This document shows positions 1-8,128 of a DNA stretch of 35,390 nt, one piece after another. The stretch comes from Actinomycetes bacterium (GTDB lineage: Bacteria; Actinomycetota; Actinomycetes; Actinomycetales; Demequinaceae). Position numbers and translations under genes: made by a program. Within the stretch, counting starts at the first letter, position 1. Each line of letters starts with the position of its first letter. The stretch lies in assembly GCA_023411615.1 (NCBI GenBank), contig JAEYOR010000023.1:1-35390 (forward strand). Reading direction: 5' to 3'. The notes under the pieces were generated by a model. That model was not told the DNA's origin and searched no databases. It was given only the letters and a program-made list of their open reading frames with translations.

Positions 1-44
1 CCCCCCCCCCCCCGGCGGCCCCCCCCCCCCCCCCGGGGGCCCCT
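1..44. other. low-complexity C/G homopolymer runs at window edge
   Basis: The first 44 bases are almost only C and G, with runs of 13 and 18 C. This differs from everything else in the window, which is GC-rich but compositionally normal. It looks like an assembly or sequencing artefact at a contig end rather than biology. In most actinobacteria tuf lies upstream of rpsJ; none is visible here. Confidence 0.6.
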
Positions 45-264
45 CGCCATGAGCAGACCGTGTCGGTCGCATCGACACTGAGTTTGCGTGCTAGGCGCTC
101 CGTCTGGCACACTATTGCGGTTGCCTCTCGCAGGCAGCCACACGTCTGACCACCACCCCACGAGAAATCGCAGTGGCGCGCGCGCGTTGCGAAGAGCGAC
201 ACGCCCGAGCGCGGGGGGCGGTCGGAAGACCACAGATGTACGAGAGAAAAGGCAGAACCACGCC
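45..264 (+). promoter_or_regulatory. rpsJ (S10 operon) leader region
   Basis: No gene is supported in this 220-nt stretch ahead of rpsJ. It should carry the S10 operon promoter. A weak -10 candidate (cactat, 110-115) is visible, but no convincing -35 at a normal distance. Just downstream is a hairpin with arms 119-125 and 133-139 (7 pairs, one G-U, 7-nt loop). The Shine-Dalgarno before rpsJ (aaaaggc, about 247-253) is weak. Whether a ribosomal protein controls this leader cannot be told. Confidence 0.35.
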
Positions 265-573
265 ATGGCGGGACAGAAGATCCGCATCCGGCTGAAGAGC
301 TATGACCACGAGGTCATCGACTCCTCGGCTCGCAAGATCGTCGAGACGGTCACGCGCGCAGGCGCCTCGGTGGTGGGCCCGGTCCCGCTGCCCACGGAAA
401 AGAACGTGTTCGTTGTGATCCGTTCGCCCCACAAGTACAAGGACTCCCGCGAGCACTTCGAGATGCGCACTCACAAGCGCCTCATCGACATCGTGGACCC
501 GACGCCCAAGGCAGTCGACTCGCTCATGCGTCTTGACCTGCCCGCGGACGTCAACATCGAAATCAAGCTCTAA
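265..573 (+). CDS. rpsJ: 30S ribosomal protein S10
   Basis: S10 of the small-subunit head; in many bacteria it also acts as the antitermination factor NusE. The 102-residue product beginning MAGQKIRIRLKSYDH has the family's normal length. It carries the typical GPVPLPTEKNVFVVIRSPH segment and ends DVNIEIKL. The open frame extends upstream to 88, but that part has no family similarity, so ATG 265 is chosen. First gene of the S10 operon, with rplC 22 nt downstream. Confidence 0.97.
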   Translation: MAGQKIRIRLKSYDHEVIDSSARKIVETVTRAGASVVGPVPLPTEKNVFVVIRSPHKYKDSREHFEMRTHKRLIDIVDPTPKAVDSLMRLDLPADVNIEIKL

Positions 574-595
574 GGCTGAGAAGGACCCATCCATC

Positions 596-1258
596 ATGAC
601 TTCGACTTCCAATGCCCAGCGCGCCGTCACGGCGTTGCTCGGTACGAAGCTGGGCATGACGCAGGTGTGGGACGACCAGGGGCGCGTTGTCCCCGTCACG
701 GTCATCCAGGTAGACACCAACGTTGTGACCCAGGTGCGCAACGCCGAGACTGACGGCTACGACGCCGTGCAGCTCGCGTTCGGGGCGATTGATCCCCGCC
801 GCGTCACCCAGCCGCTGCGCGGCCACTTTGACAAGGCCGGCGTGACGCCGCGCCGCCACGTTGCTGAGATTCGTACCACCAACGCCGGCGAGTTCTCGCT
901 CGGCCAGGAGATCTCGGCTGACGTGTTTGAGGTGGGTCAGCTGGTCGACGTGACCGGCACGACCAAGGGCAAGGGAACCGCTGGTGTGATGAAGCGCCAC
1001 GGCTTCAAGGGTGTGAGCGCCTCTCACGGTGCACACCGTAACCACCGCAAGCCGGGCTCCATCGGTGGCGCGTCCACGCCTTCGCGCGTGTTCCGCGGCC
1101 TCAAGATGGCCGGTCGCATGGGTAATGAGCGCAAGACCGTTCAGAACCTCCGCATCGAGTCGGTGGATGTCGAAAAGGGCTACATCCTGGTCAAGGGTGC
1201 AGTCCCCGGTAACAAGGGCGGCGTTGTGCTGATCCGCTCCGCTGTGAAGGGTGCGTGA
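596..1258 (+). CDS. rplC: 50S ribosomal protein L3
   Basis: L3, an early-assembly 23S rRNA-binding protein near the peptidyl transferase centre. Product is 220 residues. Visible marks are LLGTKLGMTQVWDDQGRVVPVTVI near the N terminus (residues about 15-38), and the central loop with GFKGVSASHGAHRNHRKPGSIG and RVFRGLKMAGRMG. ATG 596 follows aagga at 581-585. The upstream frame to 533 is read-through from rpsJ and is not used. The N-terminal TSTSNAQRAV is a short extension over E. coli L3. Confidence 0.96.
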   Translation: MTSTSNAQRAVTALLGTKLGMTQVWDDQGRVVPVTVIQVDTNVVTQVRNAETDGYDAVQLAFGAIDPRRVTQPLRGHFDKAGVTPRRHVAEIRTTNAGEFSLGQEISADVFEVGQLVDVTGTTKGKGTAGVMKRHGFKGVSASHGAHRNHRKPGSIGGASTPSRVFRGLKMAGRMGNERKTVQNLRIESVDVEKGYILVKGAVPGNKGGVVLIRSAVKGA

Positions 1259-1263
1259 CAACC

Positions 1264-1962
1264 ATGGCTGACACGCTGACTGTTGACGTCGTTGACGCGA
1301 AGGGCAAGAAGGCCGGTACGGCCGAGCTTCCCGGTGACGTGTTTGACGTCGTCACCAACGTTCCGTTGATTCACCAGGTTGTGGTGGCGCAACGCGCCGC
1401 CGCTCGCCAGGGAACTCACGCGACCAAGACGCGCGCGATGGTCTCCGGTGGTGGACGCAAGCCCTACAAGCAGAAGGGCACCGGCCGCGCTCGCCAGGGT
1501 TCGACCCGTGCGCCCCAGTTTGCTGGTGGTGGCGTCGTTCACGGCCCGCAGCCGCGCGATTACTCGCAGCGCACCCCCAAGAAGATGAAGGCGGCCGCTC
1601 TTCGCGGTGCCTTGTCCGACCGGGCTCGCGCAGGCCGCGTCCACGTTGTCAAGGGACTCGTTGAGGGCGACGCACCGTCGACCAAGACTGCTCTTGCTGC
1701 TTTGGCAGGCATCACCAACGGCCGTTCGGCCCTCGTGGTGCTCACTCGGAACGACGAGCTCGCATGGAAGTCGCTGCGCAACGCAGCGTGGGTCCACTTG
1801 CTCGCCGTTGACCAGCTCAACACGTACGACGTTCTCGTGAACGACGACGTGGTGTTCACCGCGGACGCTCTTGATGCGTTCCTCGCAGGCCCCGCCAAGG
1901 GTGCTTCGGCCAAGGCCGTCGCAACTGAGTCCGAGGCTGCTGCCGAGGCGGAGGAGAACTGA
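1264..1962 (+). CDS. rplD: 50S ribosomal protein L4
   Basis: L4, an early-assembly protein whose loop lines the exit tunnel; in E. coli it represses its own operon. The 232-residue product has the signature loop GGGRKPYKQKGTGRARQGS followed by RAPQFAGGGVVHGPQPRDY. ATG 1264 lies 5 nt after the rplC stop with gaaggg at 1246-1251 upstream. A GTG at 1255 overlapping the rplC stop is an alternative that adds three residues. The C terminus has a short Ala/Glu-rich tail. Confidence 0.96.
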   Translation: MADTLTVDVVDAKGKKAGTAELPGDVFDVVTNVPLIHQVVVAQRAAARQGTHATKTRAMVSGGGRKPYKQKGTGRARQGSTRAPQFAGGGVVHGPQPRDYSQRTPKKMKAAALRGALSDRARAGRVHVVKGLVEGDAPSTKTALAALAGITNGRSALVVLTRNDELAWKSLRNAAWVHLLAVDQLNTYDVLVNDDVVFTADALDAFLAGPAKGASAKAVATESEAAAEAEEN

Positions 1963-1963
1963 C

Positions 1964-2266
1964 ATGACCATCGGCAAGGACCCCCGCGACATCATCATCC
2001 GACCCGTTGTGTCGGAGAAGAGCTATGGGCTCATGGATGAGGGCAAGTACACCTTTGAGGTGGACCCCCGCTCCAACAAGACCGAGATCAAGATCGCCGT
2101 TGAGCAGATCTTTGGTGTGAAGGTCGAGTCCGTCAACACGATCAACCGCAAGGGCAAGGCGCGTCGCACGCGCTTTGGCATCGGCAAGCGCAAGGACATC
2201 AAGCGTGCAATCGTCACCGTCGCCGGTGATGGTGTCATCGATGTCTTCAGCGGCCAGGCCAGCTGA
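1964..2266 (+). CDS. rplW: 50S ribosomal protein L23
   Basis: L23 at the polypeptide exit, docking site for trigger factor and SRP. Product is 100 residues beginning MTIGKDPRDIIIRPVVSEKSY, with the conserved YTFEVDPRSNKTEIKIAVEQIF core and GRAK-like loop NRKGKARRTRFG. ATG 1964 starts one base after the rplD stop (tga 1960-1962), preceded by gaggag at 1951-1956. The longer open frame from 1871 runs inside rplD and is rejected. Confidence 0.96.
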   Translation: MTIGKDPRDIIIRPVVSEKSYGLMDEGKYTFEVDPRSNKTEIKIAVEQIFGVKVESVNTINRKGKARRTRFGIGKRKDIKRAIVTVAGDGVIDVFSGQAS

Positions 2267-2282
2267 GTAAGGGACAGGAACA

Positions 2283-3122
<840 letters not shown>

Positions 3123-3134
3123 GGAGCCTGACAG

Positions 3135-3413
3135 ATGCCTCGCAGCCTCAAGAAGGGCCCCTTCGTTGACGGCCACCTTCAGAAGAAGGTGGACTCCCAG
3201 AACGAAGCGGGTACCAAGAATGTCATCAAGACCTGGTCACGCCGCAGCGTGATCACGCCCGATTTCCTGGGCCACACCTTTGCGGTGCACGACGGCCGCA
3301 AGCACGTCCCGGTGTTCGTCACCGAGTCGATGGTGGGCCACAAGCTCGGAGAGTTCGCTCCCACGCGCACGTTCCGCAGCCACGTCAAGGACGACCGAAA
3401 GGGCCGCCGCTAA
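3135..3413 (+). CDS. rpsS: 30S ribosomal protein S19
   Basis: S19 binds 16S rRNA in the head with S13. The 92-residue product starts MPRSLKKGPFVDGHL and carries the family core TWSRRSVITPDFLGHTFAVHDG and KLGEFAPTRTF. ATG 3135 follows aaggagcc, 12 nt after the rplB stop. Length and sequence are normal for the family. Confidence 0.97.
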   Translation: MPRSLKKGPFVDGHLQKKVDSQNEAGTKNVIKTWSRRSVITPDFLGHTFAVHDGRKHVPVFVTESMVGHKLGEFAPTRTFRSHVKDDRKGRR

Positions 3414-3441
3414 GGCGCGCCCTGCATAAGGAGTACACAAC

Positions 3442-3807
3442 ATGGAAGCCAAGGCGCAGACGCGGTACCTCCGCGTGACCGCCCAGAAGGCACGCCGCGT
3501 GGTGAACCTGGTGCGCGGTCAGAACGCGGTTGAGGCCGCTGCCTCGCTCAAGTTCCAGCCGCAGGCGGTCGCCACCGACGTGCGCAAGCTGATCGAGTCG
3601 GCAATTGCTAACGCCCGCGTGAAGGCCGATGCCGCCGGTGAGCGCTTTGACGAGCGCGAACTGGTCATCACCTCGATCACCGTCGACGAAGGCCCCACGA
3701 TGAAGCGGATCCGTCCGCGCGCGCAGGGCCGTGCCAACCGCATCAACAAGCGCACCAGCCACCTCAGCGTGACGGTCGCAACGCCTGTCAAGGAAGGGGC
3801 CAAGTAA
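3442..3807 (+). CDS. rplV: 50S ribosomal protein L22
   Basis: L22, whose beta-hairpin lines the exit tunnel. Product is 121 residues with YLRVTAQKARRVVNLVRG at the start, and IRPRAQGRANRINKRTSHL in the hairpin and C-terminal part. Shine-Dalgarno aaggag sits 8 nt before ATG 3442. The stop TAA overlaps the ATG of rpsC by one base (3807), which implies translational coupling. Confidence 0.97.
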   Translation: MEAKAQTRYLRVTAQKARRVVNLVRGQNAVEAAASLKFQPQAVATDVRKLIESAIANARVKADAAGERFDERELVITSITVDEGPTMKRIRPRAQGRANRINKRTSHLSVTVATPVKEGAK

Positions 3808-4619
3808 TGGGTCAGAAGGTCAACCCGCACGGCTACCGCCTGGGCATCACGACCGACCACCGCTCGCGGTGGTTCGCCGACTCGACGAAGAAGGGCGAGC
3901 GTTACCGCGACTACGTGGACGAGGACGTCAAGATCCGTCGTCTCATGAAGCGCGACCTTGAGCGCGCTGGCGTGTCCAAGGTGGAGATCGAGCGCACCCG
4001 CGAGCGTGTTCGCGTCGACCTGCACACCGCACGTCCGGGCATCGTCATCGGTCGCCGTGGTGCGGAGGCCGACAAGCTGCGCGCCTCGCTCGAGAAGCTG
4101 ACCGGCAAGCAGGTTCAGCTCAACATCCTCGAAGTGAAGAACGCCGAGATCGACGCACAGCTCGTTGCTCAGGGCATTGCCGAGCAGCTCGCTTCGCGTG
4201 TCGCATTCCGTCGCGCCATGCGCAAGGGCATTCAGTCCGCGCTCCGTGCCGGAGCGAAGGGCATCCGTGTCCAGTGCTCGGGCCGCCTTGGTGGCGCCGA
4301 GATGTCGCGTTCGGAGTTCTACCGCGAGGGTCGTGTTCCGCTGCACACCCTGCGCGCGAACATCGACTTCGGTTTCTTTGAGGCCCGCACGACCTTCGGT
4401 CAGATTGGCGTCAAGGTCTGGATCTACAAGGGCGACATGACGGAGAAGGAGTGGGCTGCTGAGCAGGCCAAGGCTCCGCGTCCGCAGCGTGGCCGTGGCG
4501 AGCGTGGCGCCGACCGCGGTGGGCGTGGCCCCCGTCGGGACGACGTTGCTCGTGGCACTGAGGCTGCTGCCGCCCCTGCCGCGGAGGCCCCCGTGGCCGA
4601 CGCTGGGAAGGAGAGCTAA
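3807..4619 (+). CDS. rpsC: 30S ribosomal protein S3 with charged C-terminal tail
   Basis: S3 at the mRNA entry of the small subunit. It begins MGQKVNPHGYRLGITTDH and has the KH-domain signature ARPGIVIGRRGAE (residues about 75-87) and the C-terminal domain QCSGRLGGAEMSR. The product is 270 residues, longer than the about 233 of E. coli. The extra part is an Arg/Gly-rich then Ala/Pro-rich tail after about residue 218, which is common in actinobacteria. Start overlaps the rplV stop by one base. Confidence 0.97.
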   Translation: MGQKVNPHGYRLGITTDHRSRWFADSTKKGERYRDYVDEDVKIRRLMKRDLERAGVSKVEIERTRERVRVDLHTARPGIVIGRRGAEADKLRASLEKLTGKQVQLNILEVKNAEIDAQLVAQGIAEQLASRVAFRRAMRKGIQSALRAGAKGIRVQCSGRLGGAEMSRSEFYREGRVPLHTLRANIDFGFFEARTTFGQIGVKVWIYKGDMTEKEWAAEQAKAPRPQRGRGERGADRGGRGPRRDDVARGTEAAAAPAAEAPVADAGKES

Positions 4620-4622
4620 GCC

Positions 4623-5042
4623 ATGTTGATTCCTCGTCGAGTTAAGTACCGCAAGCAGCACCACCCGACTCGCTCGGGTATGGCTACCGGCGGCACCGAG
4701 GTCACCTTCGGTGACTTCGGCATCCAGGCGCTCGAGCCGGCGTATGTGACAAACCGTCAGATCGAAGCCGCTCGTATCGCGATGACCCGTCACGTCAAGC
4801 GTGGTGGAAAGGTGTGGATCAACATCTACCCAGACCGCCCCTTGACCAAGAAGCCCGCCGAAGTCCGCATGGGTTCCGGTAAGGGTTCGCCCGAGTGGTG
4901 GGTCGCCAACGTCAAGCCGGGCCGCGTGCTTTTTGAGCTGGCCGGTGTCCCCGAGGAGCTCGCTCGCGAGGCCATGCGTCGCGCACAGCACAAGCTCCCC
5001 ATGAAGACTCGCTTCATTACGCGTGAGGGTGGTGACATCTGA
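4623..5042 (+). CDS. rplP: 50S ribosomal protein L16
   Basis: L16 contacts the A-site tRNA elbow on the 50S. The 139-residue product starts MLIPRRVKYRKQHH and shows VTFGDFGIQALEPAYVTNRQIEAAR and RMGSGKGSPEWWVANVKPG. ATG 4623 follows the rpsC stop by 3 nt with ggagag upstream inside rpsC. The stop TGA overlaps the rpmC ATG by one base at 5042. Confidence 0.97.
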   Translation: MLIPRRVKYRKQHHPTRSGMATGGTEVTFGDFGIQALEPAYVTNRQIEAARIAMTRHVKRGGKVWINIYPDRPLTKKPAEVRMGSGKGSPEWWVANVKPGRVLFELAGVPEELAREAMRRAQHKLPMKTRFITREGGDI

Positions 5043-5281
5043 TGTCGATCGGTTCGAAGAACCTCATGCCGACCGAGTTGGACGCCATGGAGGACGAGCG
5101 CCTTGCTGAGGAGCTCAAGAAGGCGAAGGCCGAACTGTTCAACCTGCGGTTCCAGTCGGCCACCGGCCAGCTGGAGAACCACGGTCGTTTGAAGGCCGTC
5201 AAGCGCGACATTGCGCGGATCTACACGATCCTGCGCGAGCGTGAGCTCGGTATCCGCACGGCTCCCACCGCGAAGTCGTAG
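5042..5281 (+). CDS. rpmC: 50S ribosomal protein L29
   Basis: L29 sits next to L23 at the exit site. Product of 79 residues; the coiled-coil core has the family motif ELFNLRFQSATGQLENHGRLK followed by RDIARIYTILRERELG. It is a little longer than the E. coli protein (63 residues) through a short N-terminal extension. It overlaps the rplP stop by one base. Confidence 0.95.
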   Translation: MSIGSKNLMPTELDAMEDERLAEELKKAKAELFNLRFQSATGQLENHGRLKAVKRDIARIYTILRERELGIRTAPTAKS

Positions 5282-5297
5282 GAAGAGGTAAGACACT

Positions 5298-5582
5298 ATG
5301 TCGACTAAGCAGACCACTGACGCTGCCGAGCAGCGCCCGTACCGCAAGACCCGTCGCGGCTACGTCGTGTCCGACAAGATGGACAAGACCGTGACCGTTG
5401 AGGTCGAGGACCGCGTCAAGCACGCCCTGTACGGGAAGGTCATGCGCCGCTCGTCCAAGGTCAAGGCCCACGACGAGTCCAACAGCGCCGGCATCGGCGA
5501 CCTCGTGCTCATCATGGAGACCCGCCCGCTGTCAGCGTCAAAGCGCTGGCGCCTGGTGGAGATCCTCGAGAAGGCTAAGTAA
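5298..5582 (+). CDS. rpsQ: 30S ribosomal protein S17
   Basis: S17, a primary 16S rRNA binder with an OB fold. The 94-residue product has GYVVSDKMDKTVTVEVEDRVKHALYGK and the loop VKAHDESNSAGIGDLVLIMETRPLS, both diagnostic. ATG 5298 is preceded by ggaagaggtaag. The N-terminal TKQTTDAAEQRPYRK is a modest extension. The final gene before the 61-nt gap that separates S10-type genes from the spc group. Confidence 0.96.
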   Translation: MSTKQTTDAAEQRPYRKTRRGYVVSDKMDKTVTVEVEDRVKHALYGKVMRRSSKVKAHDESNSAGIGDLVLIMETRPLSASKRWRLVEILEKAK

Positions 5583-5599
5583 CCGTTCGTTCGACCAGG

Positions 5600-5620
5600 C
5601 TCGCGGAACTACGCCGCGAG
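5600..5620 (+). promoter_or_regulatory. hairpin in the rpsQ-rplN gap
   Basis: A perfect 7-bp inverted repeat (5600-5606 with 5614-5620, 7-nt loop) lies in the 61-nt gap before rplN, the classic first gene of the spc operon. No T-run follows, so it is not a canonical terminator. It may be an mRNA processing or regulatory hairpin; function unknown. Confidence 0.4.
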
Positions 5621-5643
5621 AACCAGACGACAGGAGAGAAGAA

Positions 5644-6015
5644 ATGATTCAGCAGGAGTCGCGACTGCGCGTCGCCGACAACACGGGTGCCAAGGAGCTT
5701 CTTTGCATCCGTGTGCTCGGCGGATCGCATCGTCGCTACGCCGGCATTGGTGACGTCATCGTCGCCACGGTGAAGGACGCCATCCCCGGCGGCAACGTCA
5801 AGAAGGGCGATGTCGTCAAGGCGGTCGTCGTCCGCACCGTCAAGGAGACCCGTCGTCAGGAGGGTTCGTAGATCAAGTTCCACGAGAACGCCGCGGTGAT
5901 TCTCAAGGGCAAGGAGACGGACCCCCGTGGCACCCGCATCTTCGGTCCTGTCGGACGTGAACTGCGTGACCGACGCTTCATGAAGATCGTGTCGTTGGCT
6001 CCGGAGGTGATCTGA
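5644..6015 (+). CDS. rplN: 50S ribosomal protein L14, interrupted by an in-frame TAG
   Basis: L14 of the 50S subunit, part of the bridge to the 30S. From ATG 5644 (Shine-Dalgarno aggagag) the frame reads MIQQESRLRVADNTGAKE and continues normally for 75 codons to RRQEGS. Codon 76 is TAG (5869-5871). The same frame then continues without further stop as IKFHENAAVILKG, DPRGTRIFGPVGRELRDRRF and MKIVSLAPEVI to TGA at 6013-6015. In other L14 proteins the interrupted position is the conserved Tyr of a GSYIRF motif, so a single C-to-G change of TAC would explain it. Full frame is 123 codons before the stop, normal for L14 (about 122). TAG ends several neighbouring genes, so general TAG recoding is unlikely. 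A sequencing error is the simplest explanation; a real nonsense mutation would need suppression or a second copy. Confidence 0.85.
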
Positions 6016-6017
6016 TC

Positions 6018-6359
6018 ATGGCGAAGATCAAGAAGGGCGACCTCGTCGTCGTCATTGCCGGGCGTGACCGTGGCCAGCAGGGCCGCGTGCTCGAGGTCCT
6101 CAAGGACAGCGACCGCGTGGTCGTCGAAGGCGTTCAGCGCATTCAGCGCCACATTAAGCCGGGAACGCGTCGCGACAACATGGAGGGCGGCATCGTCACC
6201 ATCGAGGCGCCGCTTCACATCTCGAATGTGATGCTCGTTGACCCGGAGACCAAGAAGGGCACCCGTGTGGGTTACCGCACGGAGGAGGTCGAGCAGGACG
6301 GCCGTACGCGCACGAAGCGTGTTCGTATCGCCAAGCGCTCGGGTAAGGACATCGACTGA
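6018..6359 (+). CDS. rplX: 50S ribosomal protein L24
   Basis: L24 initiates 50S assembly. Product of 113 residues beginning MAKIKKGDLVVVIAGRDRG, the KOW-motif start, followed by GKVLEV-like QGRVLEVL and the loop QRHIKPGTRRDNMEGGIVTIEAPLH. Shine-Dalgarno ggaggtgatc lies over the end of rplN. The stop TGA shares one base with the rplE ATG (6359). Confidence 0.96.
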   Translation: MAKIKKGDLVVVIAGRDRGQQGRVLEVLKDSDRVVVEGVQRIQRHIKPGTRRDNMEGGIVTIEAPLHISNVMLVDPETKKGTRVGYRTEEVEQDGRTRTKRVRIAKRSGKDID

Positions 6360-6919
6360 TGGCGACCGACACCACCACGCCGCGCCTGAAGACCACCTAC
6401 CGCGACCAGATTGTCGCGCGTCTGCACGAAGAGTTTGGCTACGCCAACATCATGCAGGTGCCGGGACTTGTCAAGGTCGTCGTCAATATGGGTGTGGGCG
6501 AGGCCGCAAAGGACTCGAAGCTCATCGAGGGCGCTATCCGCGACCTCACGGCGATCACTGGCCAGAAGCCGCAGGTGACGAAGGCGAAGAAGTCCATCGC
6601 ACAGTTCAAGCTGCGTGAGGGCCAGGCAATTGGCGCGCACGTCACGTTGCGCGGCGATCGGATGTGGGAGTTCCTCGACCGCTTGCTGTCGACGGCCCTT
6701 CCCCGTATCCGCGACTTCCGTGGGCTCAGCCCCAAGCAGTTCGATGGTCGCGGCAACTACACGTTCGGTCTGACGGAGCAGTCGATGTTCCACGAGATCG
6801 ACCAGGACAAGATTGACCGCGTGCGCGGCATGGATATCACCATCGTCACATCCGCCACCACTGACGACGAGGGTCGCTCGCTGCTCACGCAGTTGGGCTT
6901 TCCCTTCAAGGAGAAGTAG
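6359..6919 (+). CDS. rplE: 50S ribosomal protein L5
   Basis: L5 binds 5S rRNA and contacts P-site tRNA. The 186-residue product has VPGLVKVVVNMGVGEAAKDSK, the core TGQKPQVTKAKKSIAQFKLREGQAIGAHVTLRG, and MDITIVTSATTDDEGRSLLTQLGFPF at the end, all family marks. It starts with a one-base overlap with rplX. Confidence 0.97.
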   Translation: MATDTTTPRLKTTYRDQIVARLHEEFGYANIMQVPGLVKVVVNMGVGEAAKDSKLIEGAIRDLTAITGQKPQVTKAKKSIAQFKLREGQAIGAHVTLRGDRMWEFLDRLLSTALPRIRDFRGLSPKQFDGRGNYTFGLTEQSMFHEIDQDKIDRVRGMDITIVTSATTDDEGRSLLTQLGFPFKEK

Positions 6920-6921
6920 CC

Positions 6922-7107
6922 ATGGCGAAGACCGCCCTGAAGGTGAAGGCGTCCCGCAAGCCGAAGTTCCCGGTGCGCGCATACACCCGGTGCCAGCGGT
7001 GTGGACGTCCGCACTCCGTGTACCGCAAGTTCGGCCTGTGCCGCGTGTGCTTCCGTGAAATGGCGCACCGCGGCGAGCTCCCGGGCATCACCAAGAGCAG
7101 CTGGTAA
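6922..7107 (+). CDS. rpsN: 30S ribosomal protein S14, zinc-binding type Z
   Basis: S14 of the 30S head, in its short zinc form (sometimes named rpsZ). The product is 61 residues with the C-X2-C...C-X2-C ligands in CQRCGRPHSVYRKFGLCRVC (residues about 24-43). All four cysteines are present, so the C-plus form is intact. Actinobacteria often hold a second, cysteine-free S14 for zinc limitation; none is in this window. ATG 6922 is 2 nt after the rplE stop with aaggagaag upstream. Confidence 0.96.
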   Translation: MAKTALKVKASRKPKFPVRAYTRCQRCGRPHSVYRKFGLCRVCFREMAHRGELPGITKSSW

Positions 7108-7123
7108 ACAACTACGCCACAGG

Positions 7124-7139
7124 TCCGTATTCGTACGGA
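7124..7139 (+). promoter_or_regulatory. UUCG-loop hairpin between rpsN and rpsH
   Basis: Perfect 6-bp stem (7124-7129 with 7134-7139) capped by ttcg in the 60-nt gap before rpsH. In E. coli S8 represses the spc operon by binding a hairpin near rplE. Whether this hairpin plays that role is only a guess; no T-run follows it. Confidence 0.4.
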
Positions 7140-7167
7140 AACCACGGCGAGGAAGAGTGACTCACTC

Positions 7168-7566
7168 ATGACAATGACCGACCCGATCGCAGACATGCTC
7201 ACGCGTCTGCGCAACGCGAACGCGGCGTACCACGAGCAGGTCTCGATGCCGCACTCCAAGATCAAGGCGAGCATCGCCAAGATCCTGGAAGAACAGGGCT
7301 ACATCGTCGGCTCGTCCACCACGGACGCCGAGGTGGGCAAGACCCTCACGCTCACGCTGAAGTACGGTCCCAACCGCGAGCGCGCCCTTGCAGGCGTGCG
7401 TCGCGTGTCGAAGCCGGGTCTGCGCGTGTACGCGAAGGCAAGCAACCTTCCCAAGGTCCTTGGCGGCCTGGGCGTCGCAATTCTGTCCACCTCCTCTGGT
7501 CTGTTGACCGACCGTGAGGCTGAAAAGAAGGGCGTGGGCGGCGAAGTCGTCGCCTGGGTCTGGTAA
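7168..7566 (+). CDS. rpsH: 30S ribosomal protein S8
   Basis: S8, a primary 16S rRNA binder. The product is 132 residues, with TDPIADMLTRLRNANAAYHEQV at the start and the C-terminal motif GLGVAILSTSSGLLTDREAEKKGVGGEVVAWVW. Two ATGs (7168 and 7174) are possible starts; 7168 is chosen because gaggaagag sits at normal distance. The difference is two residues. Confidence 0.96.
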   Translation: MTMTDPIADMLTRLRNANAAYHEQVSMPHSKIKASIAKILEEQGYIVGSSTTDAEVGKTLTLTLKYGPNRERALAGVRRVSKPGLRVYAKASNLPKVLGGLGVAILSTSSGLLTDREAEKKGVGGEVVAWVW

Positions 7567-7588
7567 CCGGGAAAGGAGAGCACTGACA

Positions 7589-8128
7589 ATGTCACGCATT
7601 GGCAAGTACCCCGTTCCGGTTCCCTCCGGAGTGGACGTGAGTATTGACGGCTCCGACGTGACGGTCAAGGGCCCCAAGGGCACCTTGTCGCTCACGGTGA
7701 AGGAACCGATCATCGTAGAGCAGGTCGACGGCGAGATCGCCGTCAACCGCCCGAACGACGAGCGCATGAGCAAGTCGTTGCACGGCCTGACGCGCACCCT
7801 CATCGCCAACATGGTGACCGGGGTGACCGAGGGCTACGAGAAGAAGCTCGAGATTGTCGGCACGGGTTACCGCGTCGCACTCAAGGGCTCGTCGCTCGAG
7901 TTCGCACTTGGCTTTTCGCACCCGGTGGTGGTTGACGCCCCGCAGGGCATCACCTTCGCTGTTGAGTCGCCCACCAAGTTCTCGGTGGCTGGCATCGACA
8001 AGCAGCTGGTGGGCGAGACGGCCGCAAACATTCGCAAAATCCGTAAGCCTGAGCCGTACAAGGGCAAGGGTGTCCGCTACGCCGGCGAGCAGGTTCGCCG
8101 CAAGGCCGGAAAGGCGGGGAAGAAGTAA
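7589..8128 (+). CDS. rplF: 50S ribosomal protein L6
   Basis: L6 at the base of the factor-binding stalk. The 179-residue product starts MSRIGKYPVPVPSGVDV and ends with the signature RKPEPYKGKGVRYAGEQVRRKAGKAGKK. ATG 7589 follows gaaaggagag. The longer frame from 7514 overlaps rpsH and lacks similarity, so it is rejected. The stop TAA shares a base with rplR ATG. Confidence 0.97.
   Translation: MSRIGKYPVPVPSGVDVSIDGSDVTVKGPKGTLSLTVKEPIIVEQVDGEIAVNRPNDERMSKSLHGLTRTLIANMVTGVTEGYEKKLEIVGTGYRVALKGSSLEFALGFSHPVVVDAPQGITFAVESPTKFSVAGIDKQLVGETAANIRKIRKPEPYKGKGVRYAGEQVRRKAGKAGKK

Noticed and set aside
3519..4991. Minus-strand open frame of 490 codons across rplV, rpsC and rplP
   Set aside because: Fully antisense to three certain ribosomal protein genes; no recognisable motif. 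Long shadow frames are expected at this GC content.
5644..5871. Treating rplN as a truncated 75-residue protein
   Set aside because: The reading frame and all L14 motifs continue past the TAG, so the whole 5644-6015 frame is the gene.
5042..5871. General recoding of TAG as a sense codon
   Set aside because: TAG is the normal terminator of rplO, map, rpmJ, rpsK and glmM, with no extended downstream homology.
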